From positions 1 to 62,834 of the forward strand of contig CAZMPN010000010.1 of assembly GCA_964568395.1 (NCBI GenBank): 62,834 bases of DNA, written 5' to 3'. Below, in pieces: positions 1-9,205 of this stretch (positions within the stretch are counted from its first letter, which is position 1; each line of letters starts with the position of its first letter). Both the position numbers and the translations under genes were made by a program. Below the pieces are notes generated by a model that ran no database searches, was not told the DNA's origin, and worked only from the letters and a program-made list of their open reading frames with translations. This DNA is from UBA6016 sp964568395. GTDB taxonomy: Bacteria > Campylobacterota > Campylobacteria > Campylobacterales > UBA6016.

Positions 1-877
1 TCCGTTTTTTGCACGGGCGGCAAGCCATATCTTTTTTGACTACGGCGTAGTGCGGATTGCCCCATGCGGCGGTCTCATTCTCGTCCGTGGAGCCGAATAT
101 CGCAACCGTAGGCACGCAAAAGGCGGCGGCGATATGCATAGGCCCGCTGTCGTTGGTGATGAATAGCTTCGCGGAGGCTATGAGGTCTATCAGCTCTCTC
201 ATCGTCGTTTTGCCGACATAGTTTTTATAGTTTGTCACACCATGCGCCTTCAGGGTCTCTTCGACCTGTCCGCCTATGTCGACTTCGTTTGGAGCCCCGA
301 CTATCGCTATATCATACTCGCCTAAGAGCTTTGCCGCCACTTCGCCGAATTTCACGGCGTCCCATCTCTTTGCATCACCGTACGCTGCACCGGGGTTGAT
401 GATGCATAGATTTTTTGTAGTAGCGTTTGAGGTGATATGCAATTTCTCGGTTACGGCAGTACAAAAAGGCTTTACAAGCTCTAGATAACGAAGCACCTGA
501 TGGATTTTTTTGTTCTCTTTTGGAGCGTGCGTGAGAAAAAGAGAGCGAAACTCTCTGGCGTAGCCGATGCGCGCCTTAGAGCCTGTAAAAAAGAGAAATA
601 GAGCCGACAAAAGCGAGTTTTGGAGAGTAATCGCCATATCGAAGCTTCCTAGCTTCTTTGCCGCTTTGTAAAGCCAAAGAAGGCGGCTTTTTGATTTTTT
701 ACTCTCATCTACGACGAACCGCTCCACTCTACCGTCATTCTCAAAAATGGACAAAGCCACTGGCGTACCGATAAGGGTAAAAAGCGCATCCGGATACGAG
801 GCTTTGAGACTCTCTATAGCAGGGGTCGCCATCACGGCATCCCCCAGCCAGTTTGGCAGCCTCACCAATATTCTCAT
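1..877 (-). CDS. waaF: Lipopolysaccharide heptosyltransferase II (WaaF), C-terminus cut by window edge
   Basis: This gene has to be read by hand: the reverse strand opens with ATG at 877 and gives MRILVRLPNWLGDAVMATPA. PNWLGDAVMATP is the WaaF signature. Further on are a GT9 nucleotide-sugar loop (ITNDSGPMHIAAAF, then VAIFGSTDENETAAWG) and the start of a C-terminal Cys pair (ACRPCK). The enzyme adds the second L-glycero-D-manno-heptose to the inner core from ADP-heptose, at the cytoplasmic face of the inner membrane. Its start overlaps the stop of the upstream glycosyltransferase as ATGA, so it is the last visible gene of the reverse operon. In Campylobacter waaF marks one end of the LOS locus, and waaC marks the other end here at 18556-19485. 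The 3' end lies outside the window. Confidence 0.93.
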   Translation of the reverse strand, partial: MRILVRLPNWLGDAVMATPAIESLKASYPDALFTLIGTPVALSIFENDGRVERFVVDESKKSKSRLLWLYKAAKKLGSFDMAITLQNSLLSALFLFFTGSKARIGYAREFRSLFLTHAPKENKKIHQVLRYLELVKPFCTAVTEKLHITSNATTKNLCIINPGAAYGDAKRWDAVKFGEVAAKLLGEYDIAIVGAPNEVDIGGQVEETLKAHGVTNYKNYVGKTTMRELIDLIASAKLFITNDSGPMHIAAAFCVPTVAIFGSTDENETAAWGNPHYAVVKKDMACRPCKKR

Positions 878-1950
878 AGCCGCTCCAGTATTTCAAGCGT
901 TTTTTCGACGTTCGCCTCTACGCTATACTCTTTCGAGCGCTCTTTGTTCGACTCTTTTACGCTCTTTAGATATGTTTCTTCAGAGAGCAATCTTTCCAGA
1001 ATCGGCAATATTCCGGTATCGTCCGGAGTCCCCATCACAAACTCGCCATCCAGTATCTCGGAAGCGCCGTTTTGAGCCGTAGTTATTACCGCACAACCTC
1101 CGGCCATCGCCTCAAGGCAAACATTTGAAAAAGGCTCGTAACGGGTAGGGAACAAAAAGATATCGCTGCCGGCATAAAACATATCCGCGTCGCGTCTAGG
1201 GCCGGTAAAAATTGCGTTTACGCCGAGCTTTTCCGAGATAGCCTCATATCTTTTGATGTTTTTCTCTTTGCCGACGATTATGGCTTTGAAAGAACGGTTT
1301 TGAAGTTTCGATAAAAGCTCTAAAAATTCCAGGGCGCCTTTTCTCATGAAGCCGCTCCCGACAAACAAGATTATTTTTTCACTCTCGCTTATTCCAAACT
1401 CGCTTCCTAGCTTCTCTCTAGCCATAGAGGCGTCAATACCGTTTTTCGGCACCCCGTTGTATACGACCTCTATTTTGTCGGCGTCTATACGATAGTATTT
1501 TATTATGTCGTTTTTAACGAATTTGGAGTTCGCGATGATTTTTTTTGCGTTTTTGAACGTATGCTTTTCAAGCCATAGATAGACGGCCTGGAGAGGATTG
1601 GAAAATATTCTAAGCGCGCCGTCTCCGCTCTTAAGCCTCGTATCTATCCATGCCTTATGCACGCCGTCTCCGGCACGATAAACGTCGGCGCACGGAAGCC
1701 TCTCCAAAGAAAAAAGTAGCTCGCTTTTCTCTTTTTTTGCACACACTCGCCATGCGAACAAAAGCACTCTTACAAAAGAGGGGAGAAATTTCGGCACGCC
1801 AATTTTCGTAGCAGCTTCGTCGCTCCAGTTTGTAGATAATATTCTATAATCAACGCCTCTTTGTCTAATCGCTTCGCATACCCTGAAAAGGTAGTTTTCG
1901 GCTCCTCCGTATGGGGTATATTTAAATCTGGCTAGCGCTATCTTCTTCAT
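874..1950 (-). CDS. GT4 glycosyltransferase, WaaG-like
   Basis: This is a 358-residue retaining GT-B glycosyltransferase. The N-terminal YGGAE (residues 14-18) is the acceptor-side Gly-rich loop. GDGVHKAWIDTR (about 94-105) resembles the G-x-GVHRAWLERR stretch of WaaG, the LPS core glucosyltransferase I. A GT4 EX7E motif (E272 and E280, in YEPFSNVCLE) binds the sugar nucleotide. It probably adds a hexose to the inner-core heptose, but donor and acceptor cannot be read from sequence. Its start overlaps the ligase gene by 29 bp and its stop overlaps waaF by 4 bp, so the three are translationally coupled. No membrane segment is visible. Confidence 0.85.
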   Translation of the reverse strand: MKKIALARFKYTPYGGAENYLFRVCEAIRQRGVDYRILSTNWSDEAATKIGVPKFLPSFVRVLLFAWRVCAKKEKSELLFSLERLPCADVYRAGDGVHKAWIDTRLKSGDGALRIFSNPLQAVYLWLEKHTFKNAKKIIANSKFVKNDIIKYYRIDADKIEVVYNGVPKNGIDASMAREKLGSEFGISESEKIILFVGSGFMRKGALEFLELLSKLQNRSFKAIIVGKEKNIKRYEAISEKLGVNAIFTGPRRDADMFYAGSDIFLFPTRYEPFSNVCLEAMAGGCAVITTAQNGASEILDGEFVMGTPDDTGILPILERLLSEETYLKSVKESNKERSKEYSVEANVEKTLEILERL

Positions 1951-3313
1951 TTTTCTCTTTTACGGTTAGAGCCAGAAACATCCCCGCCAAAAACATAAAC
2001 TGTTCAAGCATATGATCCCTGATCGTACTATCGACGAGCATCCTAAAGAAATACCCTCCGGCGATAAAACATAATAGCAAACCGTAATAACTCTTGTATT
2101 TATAGAAGCTTTTCGCACCGTAAAAGGCAAGTCCGCCGACAAACAGAATCCACAAGACAACACCGGGGATTCCTGTGCCGATGCCAAGGTCTATAATCCC
2201 GCTATGGGAGTGCCCTCCGCCTTCGCCATATTTGGCCTTTAGCGCATGTCCGAAAGCGTTACGGCCATATCCTACGCCAAAAGGGTTTTCAAGTATTAAG
2301 ATGGAACCCTCTTTTGCCCAGGCCACCCTCATATAGTTTGAATGATTTACCTGCTCGCCACTCTCAAGTAGCGGTCTTGGGTACTTATCCCAATTGAGCC
2401 ACGCTTTGTTTGTTTTTGTATCCAAGGCAGCCGGAATCGTGTCAAAAGTACTTTCCCATCTAGTATCGCTTTTATATGACACAAAAGCTATGGATGAAAT
2501 CAAGCAAAAAACTACGACAAAACCAGTAATCGTCCTATTGATAGTTTTTGAGCTTTGCATGAAAAACCAGAATATGTAGAGCGTGAATACCATAAACATA
2601 ATTCCAATAAACCCAAACCGCATAGTTTCCAAATATGCGCTAAGAAGCGTAAGCACGGCAACGCCGAATAATACAAAATTATCTATCGGGAGAATCCTTC
2701 TATTTAGAATATTTCTAAAAAATATCTCCGTCGCAACTATCGCAAACGCAAAATTGGTTAGATAATTTGCCTTATCAGGTCCCTCCGTTAGCCCCATTAA
2801 TCGCAGCTCGACATTGCCCTCATTGACATATGCACGTATTCCATGCAGGTCTATATATGCAATATTCACCGCCACTATAAAAGAGATGAGCAAAAAAATC
2901 TTTTTCGGCTCACGAAGCGCAAAGACGGCAGCAACTCCGAGAACAAAAGAGACGATACCGACGAGCCACTGTCCGCCAATCTCCTTTAAAGCCCATGAGG
3001 TTTCAGGGCTAATCAACAAGGCTTGGATAAAAAACCATACGGTGGAGATGGACAAAATCGTAGCAAACGGCTTTATATCTGCGTCTATAAATGGATTTGT
3101 TCTTGATTTTATAACAACATAGATTGCACAGACGACAGATAATAGAATTGCCCAATATCTAACGGCTATCGTATGCGGAATAGGCCAAAAAAAGAATAGG
3201 ATTCCCACAAACACAAGAAGCAGATAGCGACTATCTATTTTTAGAAAAATAGATTTAATGTAGTCTATCAAAGTATATTTTCTCCATCTTTTCAGCAATT
3301 TTTTTCCAACCAA
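1922..3313 (-). CDS. O-antigen ligase / polymerase-type membrane protein (Wzy_C family)
   Basis: This is a 463-residue polytopic membrane protein with about ten to twelve hydrophobic segments and a large periplasmic loop between roughly residues 280 and 370. The loop carries the GVGYGRNAFG stretch and the HSHSG motif (368-372) that mark the Wzy_C/WaaL family. Such proteins join polymeric glycan to lipid A core, or polymerise repeat units, in the periplasm. Ligase is more likely here because the gene sits among core transferases and no flippase is seen. The ATG at 3313 overlaps the upstream GT4 gene by 59 bp; a TTG at 3271, preceded by GGAG, would cut this to 17 bp and is a credible alternative start. 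Confidence 0.82.
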   Translation of the reverse strand: MVGKKLLKRWRKYTLIDYIKSIFLKIDSRYLLLVFVGILFFFWPIPHTIAVRYWAILLSVVCAIYVVIKSRTNPFIDADIKPFATILSISTVWFFIQALLISPETSWALKEIGGQWLVGIVSFVLGVAAVFALREPKKIFLLISFIVAVNIAYIDLHGIRAYVNEGNVELRLMGLTEGPDKANYLTNFAFAIVATEIFFRNILNRRILPIDNFVLFGVAVLTLLSAYLETMRFGFIGIMFMVFTLYIFWFFMQSSKTINRTITGFVVVFCLISSIAFVSYKSDTRWESTFDTIPAALDTKTNKAWLNWDKYPRPLLESGEQVNHSNYMRVAWAKEGSILILENPFGVGYGRNAFGHALKAKYGEGGGHSHSGIIDLGIGTGIPGVVLWILFVGGLAFYGAKSFYKYKSYYGLLLCFIAGGYFFRMLVDSTIRDHMLEQFMFLAGMFLALTVKEKNEEDSASQI

Positions 3314-4406
3314 ATCTCAAACTTGCCTCACTGGATCCATTGATTGCGATTTGCCTAAAACCGTCAAAATCCACCACAATCTTCTCAACCGTAACCGTAA
3401 GCTCGTCTATATCTCTGGGATTCTCCAGCAAAAAGCCGGTTTTGCCATGCTCAATCGTCTCCGGCAAACTAAACATATTCGAGCTTACCGTAATACAGCC
3501 GCTGGCAAGCGACTCAACCGCTACGACAGGATGCTGCTCCCCTCCAAAATATGTAGCGAACAACAAAACGTCTATAGCTTTGTATACTGACGACAAACGG
3601 TCATGAGAAAGAGGCTCCATATCAAAAAACCACTCTTTGGCTCTAAGCTCTTTTAGAAGCTTTTGCTCCTCTTCATAATTCTCGTCCCTTACGACATCCC
3701 AAGGCGTAGGCCCGACACAAAGCGCAAAAATCTCATGCCCGCTTTGGCGCAGATGTTTTACACACCTAAGAAAGTTATAAAAACCTTTAACCTGCTGTTT
3801 TCTGCCTACATATCCGACGACTATCGAGTTTGCCGGAATTCCGAGTATGGCTTTAAGACTATTTTTTTCCTCCAGGCTCGGCATATAAAACAGCTCTTCG
3901 TCAAAACCGTTATACAAAACCTCTACCTTTTCGGCAGGATAGTGGCGCTCTTCAAGCATTCTTTTTTTTGTATACTCGGAAACAGCAAAATATATGTCGG
4001 CAATCCCTCTTTTTGGTTCAAAATTTCGCATCGCATGGACATGCAGAGCCACAAACGGCTTTTTGGAGCTTTTTTTTAGAAAGCCTGATACTTCAAATTC
4101 CGTTTGGTGAGCATGAAAGATATTGGCACCGAGCCTATCACAAATCGTGGCCGCCCTCGCATGGAGAGGATAAGGGTCCAGTCTGGTTATTTTCTTAAAA
4201 ATCCTGTTATAGATGGCACCCTCTTTTATTCTATAGGTATCGCCATAAATTGTAGAGTCGTACGTATTGACGTAATCCTCCATGGCCGAAACTAGATAAG
4301 GCTTTGAGAGCCTTAGATTTTTGGCCAGATTCTGCGCCACTACGGCCGGAGCAAAGCCTCTTCTATCCGGTATCGCCCCATGCGGAACATAGTGGATTAC
4401 TCTCAA
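3255..4406 (-). CDS. GT4 glycosyltransferase
   Basis: This 383-residue GT-B enzyme has FHAHQTEFEVSG near residue 95, VLYNGFDEELF near 163, the second-domain start VVGYVGRKQQVKG near 197, and an EX7E motif in GGEQHPVVAVESLASG near 289. It is predicted to be a cytosolic or membrane-associated transferase that extends the core oligosaccharide. The stop lies 59 bp inside the ligase gene and the start is 3 bp after the stop of the UDP-sugar dehydrogenase, so it is an internal operon gene. Donor sugar is unknown; neighbouring UDP-uronate genes make an N-acetylhexosaminuronate or glucuronate donor possible, which is inference only. Confidence 0.85.
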   Translation of the reverse strand: MRVIHYVPHGAIPDRRGFAPAVVAQNLAKNLRLSKPYLVSAMEDYVNTYDSTIYGDTYRIKEGAIYNRIFKKITRLDPYPLHARAATICDRLGANIFHAHQTEFEVSGFLKKSSKKPFVALHVHAMRNFEPKRGIADIYFAVSEYTKKRMLEERHYPAEKVEVLYNGFDEELFYMPSLEEKNSLKAILGIPANSIVVGYVGRKQQVKGFYNFLRCVKHLRQSGHEIFALCVGPTPWDVVRDENYEEEQKLLKELRAKEWFFDMEPLSHDRLSSVYKAIDVLLFATYFGGEQHPVVAVESLASGCITVSSNMFSLPETIEHGKTGFLLENPRDIDELTVTVEKIVVDFDGFRQIAINGSSEASLRFGWKKIAEKMEKIYFDRLH

Positions 4407-4409
4407 CTT

Positions 4410-5663
4410 CTAAACTCTCGCATCTACCGTAGATTTTGGCAAGAAGCCTTTGATGTCGTATATTACGCCACCCTCTTTTGCAAGTTTTTTTATATCAAGA
4501 TCTCTAAATTTCGAGTGCGCAACGGCTAGCACCACGGCGTCGTAAGCCGATGAAGGCTCGCCGCAAAGGCCTATCCCGTACTCATGTTTTACCTCGGCAT
4601 CATCGGCCCAAGGGTCATACACGTCCACATTACACCCGAAATCTTTTAGCTCGTTTATAACGTCTATTACGCGCGAGTTTCTAATATCGGGGCAGTTCTC
4701 TTTGAAAGTAATGCCGAGCACAAGAATTTTGGCCCCATCCACCTTGTGCGACTTTTTAATTAAAAGCTTTACGACCTCTTTTGCCACGTATGCGCCCATA
4801 TTATCGTTTATCCGTCTGCCGGCTAGTATAACTTCGGGATGATATCCAAGGCTTTCCGCCTTGAAGGTAAGATAGTATGGATCTACGCCTATGCAGTGGC
4901 CGCCCACAAGACCAGGCCGAAACGGCAGGAAGTTCCACTTTGTTCCGGCGGCCTCCAATACTTCTAACGTATCTATGCCCATCTTGTTAAATATAAGCGC
5001 AAGCTCGTTTACAAAAGCTATGTTTATGTCTCTTTGTGAGTTCTCTATTACCTTAGCGGCTTCTGCAACCTTTATAGACGGAGCCTTGTGGGTACCGGCC
5101 GTTATAATAGAGGCGTATAGGGCGTCGACTTCGTTTGCCACTTCGGGCGTGGAGCCGGACGTAACCTTCAATATCTTGGTAACCGTATGCTCTTTATCGC
5201 CTGGATTGATGCGCTCCGGAGAGTATCCGCAGAAGAAATCCTCGTTGAATTTTAGCCCACTCGTACGCTCCAGTACCGGCACGCAATCCTCCTCCGTGCA
5301 ACCAGGATAGACCGTACTCTCATATATGACTATATCGCCTTTTTTAAGGGCCGAACCAACGGTCTCGGAAGCCTTGATAAGAGGAGTAAGGTCTGGACGC
5401 TTATGCTCGTCAACCGGGGTAGGCACCGTAACTATAAATATCTGGCAGCTTTTTAGCTCGTCCTTGTCACATGAGAAAGAGAGGTTTTTGGACGATTTCA
5501 GGTTCGCCTCGTCTACTTCGAGAGTCCTGTCGTATCCGTTTTTAAGCTCCCCTATTCTGGCTTTGTTTATATCAAATCCTAAAACGTCATACTTTTTTCC
5601 AAACTCTACCGCAAGAGGCAAGCCCACATAGCCAAGCCCTATAATTGCAATTTTTTTACTCAC
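4410..5663 (-). CDS. UDP-N-acetylhexosamine 6-dehydrogenase (TviB/WbpA type)
   Basis: This 417-residue NAD-dependent nucleotide-sugar dehydrogenase has an N-terminal Rossmann loop GLGYVGLP (9-16), the VPTPVDEHKRPDL segment typical of the TviB/WbpA/VipA branch, the ESTVYPG loop (115-121), and the catalytic Cys257 in GLVGGHCIGVDPYY. Enzymes of this branch oxidise C6 of UDP-GlcNAc or UDP-GalNAc in two steps to the uronate. It overlaps the start region of ugd by 8 bp. A second, different UDP-sugar dehydrogenase directly upstream points to two uronic acids in the glycan, or one made from an amino sugar and one from glucose. The exact substrate is not decidable from sequence. Confidence 0.9.
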   Translation of the reverse strand: MSKKIAIIGLGYVGLPLAVEFGKKYDVLGFDINKARIGELKNGYDRTLEVDEANLKSSKNLSFSCDKDELKSCQIFIVTVPTPVDEHKRPDLTPLIKASETVGSALKKGDIVIYESTVYPGCTEEDCVPVLERTSGLKFNEDFFCGYSPERINPGDKEHTVTKILKVTSGSTPEVANEVDALYASIITAGTHKAPSIKVAEAAKVIENSQRDINIAFVNELALIFNKMGIDTLEVLEAAGTKWNFLPFRPGLVGGHCIGVDPYYLTFKAESLGYHPEVILAGRRINDNMGAYVAKEVVKLLIKKSHKVDGAKILVLGITFKENCPDIRNSRVIDVINELKDFGCNVDVYDPWADDAEVKHEYGIGLCGEPSSAYDAVVLAVAHSKFRDLDIKKLAKEGGVIYDIKGFLPKSTVDARV

Positions 5664-6987
5664 CGGCCACCCCTATCTGATAATATTCAAAACCTAGCTC
5701 TTTTAGCTTTTCGGCGCTATATTGGTTTCTGCCGTCAAAAATAATCTTTTGCTTCATCTTGGAAGAGAGCTCATAAAAATCAGGGCTTCTAAACTCCTTC
5801 CATTCCGTAACGAGGATCATGGCGTCGGCGCCGTTTGCTGCGTCGTATTTGCTATCGGCATACTCTACATTTGGCACGCCATTTAGATAAAACGTCTGCG
5901 CCTCATGTATCGCCTTCGGGTCATATGCGACGATTTTAGCGCCCCTGCTTGCAAGCTCTTTGATCAAAGTTATACTGGAGGCCTCCCTCATGTCGTCCGT
6001 TTCCGGCTTAAAGCTAAGTCCCCATACCGCAAAAACGAGCCCGTTCAGGTTTTCCCCAAATCTTTTTATTACTTTCGCCGGCAAAACCTTCTTTTGGTCG
6101 TAGTTGACGGCCTCTACGGCATCCAGGATTCTTGGCGTATAGCCGTAGTCCTTTGCGGTCTTGGCAAGCGCCTGCACGTCTTTTGGGAAACAGCTTCCGC
6201 CATACCCGCATCCTGGATATATGAAGCTATATCCTATTCTGCTGTCGCTTCCTATGCCTATCCTTACCTTGTTGACATCCGCGCCGACTCTCTCGCAGAT
6301 ATTAGACATCTCGTTCATAAAGCTAATCTTTGTCGCAAGCATCGCATTTGCCGCATATTTCGTCATCTCGGCGGAGCGTATATCCATCTCGATTAGCCTG
6401 TCGTGGCTTCTGGTAAACGGCGCATAAAGCTCGCGCATAACCTTCATAGCCTTCTCGCTGTCAGCACCTATGACTACGCGGTCCGGCTTCATAAAATCCT
6501 CTATCGCCGCACCCTCTTTTAGAAATTCCGGGTTAGAAACCACGCTAAACTCTATTTTTACACCTCTTCTTACCAGCTGGGCCTCTATCACCTCTTTTAC
6601 TTTATCGGCGGTACCGACCGGAACAGTCGATTTATCAACGACGACAAGCGGCTTTACAATATGCTCGCCTATACTTTTGGCGACGGCAAGCACATATTTG
6701 AGATCCGCGCTCCCATCCTCGCCCATGGGCGTTCCGACCGCAATAAAGCAGACCTCGGACTCTTCTACCGCTTTTTTAATATCGGTCGTAAACTTGAGAG
6801 TCCCTTTTTTATGGTTCTCTTTTACCATCTCTTCAAGGCCAGGCTCATATATAGGGATGATTCCGTTGTTTAGCTTCTCTATCTTCTTTTCATCCACGTC
6901 AACGCATACGACGCTATTGCCCATCTGCGCAAAGCACGTACCGCTAACCAGACCCACATAGCCCGTTCCAATAACTGATACTTTCAA
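5656..6987 (-). CDS. ugd: UDP-glucose 6-dehydrogenase
   Basis: This 443-residue enzyme converts UDP-glucose to UDP-glucuronate with two NAD+. It has the N-terminal GTGYVGLVSG loop (7-16), the EPG of the substrate lid (48-50), DKSTVPVGT (118-126), NPEFLKEG and the catalytic Cys266 in GYGGSCFPKD. Length and motifs match the bacterial Ugd/RkpK family. It is the first gene after a 47-bp gap in the reverse run and is followed with an 8-bp overlap by a second UDP-sugar dehydrogenase. The gap 6988-7034 holds the AAGGAGG-like stretch near 7030 on the other strand but no clear promoter. Confidence 0.95.
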   Translation of the reverse strand: MKVSVIGTGYVGLVSGTCFAQMGNSVVCVDVDEKKIEKLNNGIIPIYEPGLEEMVKENHKKGTLKFTTDIKKAVEESEVCFIAVGTPMGEDGSADLKYVLAVAKSIGEHIVKPLVVVDKSTVPVGTADKVKEVIEAQLVRRGVKIEFSVVSNPEFLKEGAAIEDFMKPDRVVIGADSEKAMKVMRELYAPFTRSHDRLIEMDIRSAEMTKYAANAMLATKISFMNEMSNICERVGADVNKVRIGIGSDSRIGYSFIYPGCGYGGSCFPKDVQALAKTAKDYGYTPRILDAVEAVNYDQKKVLPAKVIKRFGENLNGLVFAVWGLSFKPETDDMREASSITLIKELASRGAKIVAYDPKAIHEAQTFYLNGVPNVEYADSKYDAANGADAMILVTEWKEFRSPDFYELSSKMKQKIIFDGRNQYSAEKLKELGFEYYQIGVAGE

Positions 6988-7034
6988 AAACTTCCCCGTT
7001 TGCCAAATATTTTGTTAAGTTTACTGTAAGGAGG

Positions 7035-8036
7035 CTAATTTTTCAAAGCGCAAGGCTCTTTTGCCAAGGCCAAATTCGGGCTCAAATCGCAGACACAGTC
7101 CAGTTTCGCCATATTATCCATACATATGTTGCCGTCACATTTGTCATAATTACAGAAAATACCGGACAAACTAGGTTCTCTTAATATAAACACCTGCGAA
7201 TCGAAATCTATTATGGTCTCCGGCGCGGTAGGCCCGAAAAAACCTATAGACGGAATGTTTAGAGCCATTGCTATATGCAAAGGCCCGGCGTCTACTCCGG
7301 CAAACATATCGGATGATTTGACAAGGGATAAAAAATCGGCCGAGGAAGATTTCGAAAAATAGAATTTTTCCACGTTTTTAAAAGCTAAAAGCTCTTTTTT
7401 TGTTCCGCATACAAAAATTTTAGAACCCGGATAAATAGCTTTTAATTTTTCTATCATCCCATTTGCCGCTCTTTGACTAAGCGTCTTTAGCCTATCGGTA
7501 GAAAAGGGAACGAATACTATTTTTTTGGCTATTTGCGGCCAACCAGGTAATGGCTTTCGCAAAACCTTTGGCTCCAATCCCAGATATTCGCGAACCCTGG
7601 CATATAGATTGTCCGATTTCTCCCATTTCTTAAATCTCTTAAAAACAGAATATTTTTTTGCAAACGATATAAAGAACTCCGCATCGTCACCGTGGCTCCA
7701 CGGGTTAAACCCGATATCCGCGCCGAAGTTTCTGAGTCTAACAAGCGCCATAATTAACGATAACGGATTTCTCTTATTTACGCCGACCACCTCAACCTTA
7801 TCGCCCAAAATCTCTTTTGCATACGGCGCAAGCTGGGTTGTCGTAAAGAGCAGATAGCCTTTGTCTTCGTATATGCTGGTAAACTCTTTGATAACCTTAA
7901 AAGATATTATTCCGTCACCGTATCTTGAAAACACGGCAAAAAATATCTTTTTAGCGCCATCCAAATCTGCTTTTTGCAGCTTTTGCTCTCTGGGTGAATG
8001 TCTCTTGATATAAAATTTAAACAACTTTTTTAACAT
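7035..8036 (-). CDS. GT9 (heptosyltransferase-type) glycosyltransferase
   Basis: This 333-residue protein has an N-terminal FSRYGDGIISFKV loop in place of the usual xxGD motif and the GT9 donor-binding block FAGVDAGPLHIAMALN followed by IGFFGPTAPET (about 255-285). A C-terminal Cys cluster (CNYDKCDGNIC) is typical of heptosyltransferases. It is predicted to transfer a heptose or related sugar from an ADP-activated donor. Its start overlaps the upstream GT4 gene by 20 bp. The order G-D-G rather than G-D near the N-terminus is unusual for WaaC/WaaF and may mean a different acceptor. Confidence 0.8.
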   Translation of the reverse strand: MLKKLFKFYIKRHSPREQKLQKADLDGAKKIFFAVFSRYGDGIISFKVIKEFTSIYEDKGYLLFTTTQLAPYAKEILGDKVEVVGVNKRNPLSLIMALVRLRNFGADIGFNPWSHGDDAEFFISFAKKYSVFKRFKKWEKSDNLYARVREYLGLEPKVLRKPLPGWPQIAKKIVFVPFSTDRLKTLSQRAANGMIEKLKAIYPGSKIFVCGTKKELLAFKNVEKFYFSKSSSADFLSLVKSSDMFAGVDAGPLHIAMALNIPSIGFFGPTAPETIIDFDSQVFILREPSLSGIFCNYDKCDGNICMDNMAKLDCVCDLSPNLALAKEPCALKN

Positions 8037-9123
8037 CTACGCTCTTTATAAAATTTAAAAGCTTTAAAGCTCTACCGCTCGGCTTTAGTTCGGATATTTT
8101 CACATATGAAGCGGCGGCCAGCTCTTTTGCCATTTCGCCGCCTTTAAGCAAAAAAGATATTTTTTCGCCCAAATCTTCTGCGTCGCCGGCTCTAAATTCC
8201 AGCGCAGCATCGTTTATTATCTCTTTTATCGAAGCAATGTCGGAAGCGATTATCGCATTAAAAGAGGCCATATACTCGAATAGTTTCAAAGGCGACGTAA
8301 ATCTATCGAACGCGCTTATATTGTTTGGCAAAATACAAATTCGCGTCTTTGTTTTTAACAGCTCCTCCACCTTTACATGCTCCAACCTACCCAAAAACTC
8401 CACCTTATCGTCAACGCCGATATCTTTTGCTAGATTTTTCAGAGCATCCTCTTCGCCGCCGGAGCCTACCAATTTTATTTTTGCGTCTTTAGGCAGATAT
8501 TTGGCCGACCTAATAAGCGTATCAACCCCTTTCCAAGCCTGAAAACTACCGATATAATACACCTCTTTTAGCTCGTCAAACTCTTTTTTGTCGGCGCCGG
8601 GGACTTGCTCGCTAAAGCAAAGCGGGAGCACGATGCTAGGAGGCAACACGAAATGCTTTTCAAACTCGTTCTTTAGCGTCTGCGAGATAAAAACGATGCC
8701 TCTGCTGTTTTCGTATACATACTTTTCGAGTCTTGCGACAACCTCTTTTTTGTGCGTCGGCGCCGAATCGGAGAATATCTCGTGCGCCTCGAAGATGACG
8801 CTAAAGCCGGCTTTAATCAAGGCTTCAGCTGTTTTTAGATGGCGGACGTACAATGAATCGTAGCCTACCTTTTGCAGATGGTTGATAAGAAAAAAATTGA
8901 ATATCTTATTGCTTTTAAAAAGTAGTTTTTTTGGAATTTTTATAAGCGAAAAGCTTTTTGGAACGCCGTAGTATTTGCATATGCCATCAATATCCGCATC
9001 GCTTTTTTCGCATACCAAAGCAACGTCCGCTATCTCGCCTAAGGCCGAAGCGGTTTTGACCACCGTGACGCTTCTCGCTTTATCTGACGGCAAAGTTTCT
9101 GGATAGATAACGGCTATTTTCAT
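8017..9123 (-). CDS. GT4 glycosyltransferase
   Basis: This 368-residue GT-B protein has VIFEAHEIFSDSAP near residue 110, a helical linker, VYYIGSFQAWKGVDTLIRS near 190, and a C-terminal PLKLFEYMASFNAIIASD segment in place of a full EX7E (F-E-Y-M retained). It is the first gene of the reverse run that continues to waaF. The start ATG at 9123 faces the divergent DxD transferase gene across an 82-bp promoter region that holds a long inverted repeat. Function beyond glycosyl transfer is not assignable. Confidence 0.82.
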   Translation of the reverse strand: MKIAVIYPETLPSDKARSVTVVKTASALGEIADVALVCEKSDADIDGICKYYGVPKSFSLIKIPKKLLFKSNKIFNFFLINHLQKVGYDSLYVRHLKTAEALIKAGFSVIFEAHEIFSDSAPTHKKEVVARLEKYVYENSRGIVFISQTLKNEFEKHFVLPPSIVLPLCFSEQVPGADKKEFDELKEVYYIGSFQAWKGVDTLIRSAKYLPKDAKIKLVGSGGEEDALKNLAKDIGVDDKVEFLGRLEHVKVEELLKTKTRICILPNNISAFDRFTSPLKLFEYMASFNAIIASDIASIKEIINDAALEFRAGDAEDLGEKISFLLKGGEMAKELAAASYVKISELKPSGRALKLLNFIKSVDVKKVV

Positions 9124-9129
9124 GATAAA

Positions 9130-9183
9130 TCTGCTTTATGACTCTTTTTGCCTAAAATTGTATAATAAGCAGCATAAAGCAGA
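9130..9183. promoter_or_regulatory. Divergent promoter with 11-bp inverted repeat
   Basis: The 82-bp gap between two divergent glycosyltransferase genes contains TCTGCTTTATG (9130-9140) and its exact reverse complement CATAAAGCAGA (9173-9183), separated by 32 bp. A forward -10 box TATAAT lies between them at 9161-9166. The arms are too far apart for a simple terminator and bracket the promoter, which fits an operator bound by a dimer at each arm or by a looping regulator. An RNA stem is also possible, since the right arm is transcribed. No regulator gene is adjacent. Confidence 0.55.
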
Positions 9184-9205
9184 ATCGGGGAAGGTAGGCG
9201 AATAG

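Noticed and set aside
747..1082. Forward ORF of 111 residues over waaF and the GT4 gene
   Set aside because: It is a shadow of two well-supported reverse genes and has no domain or ribosome-binding site.
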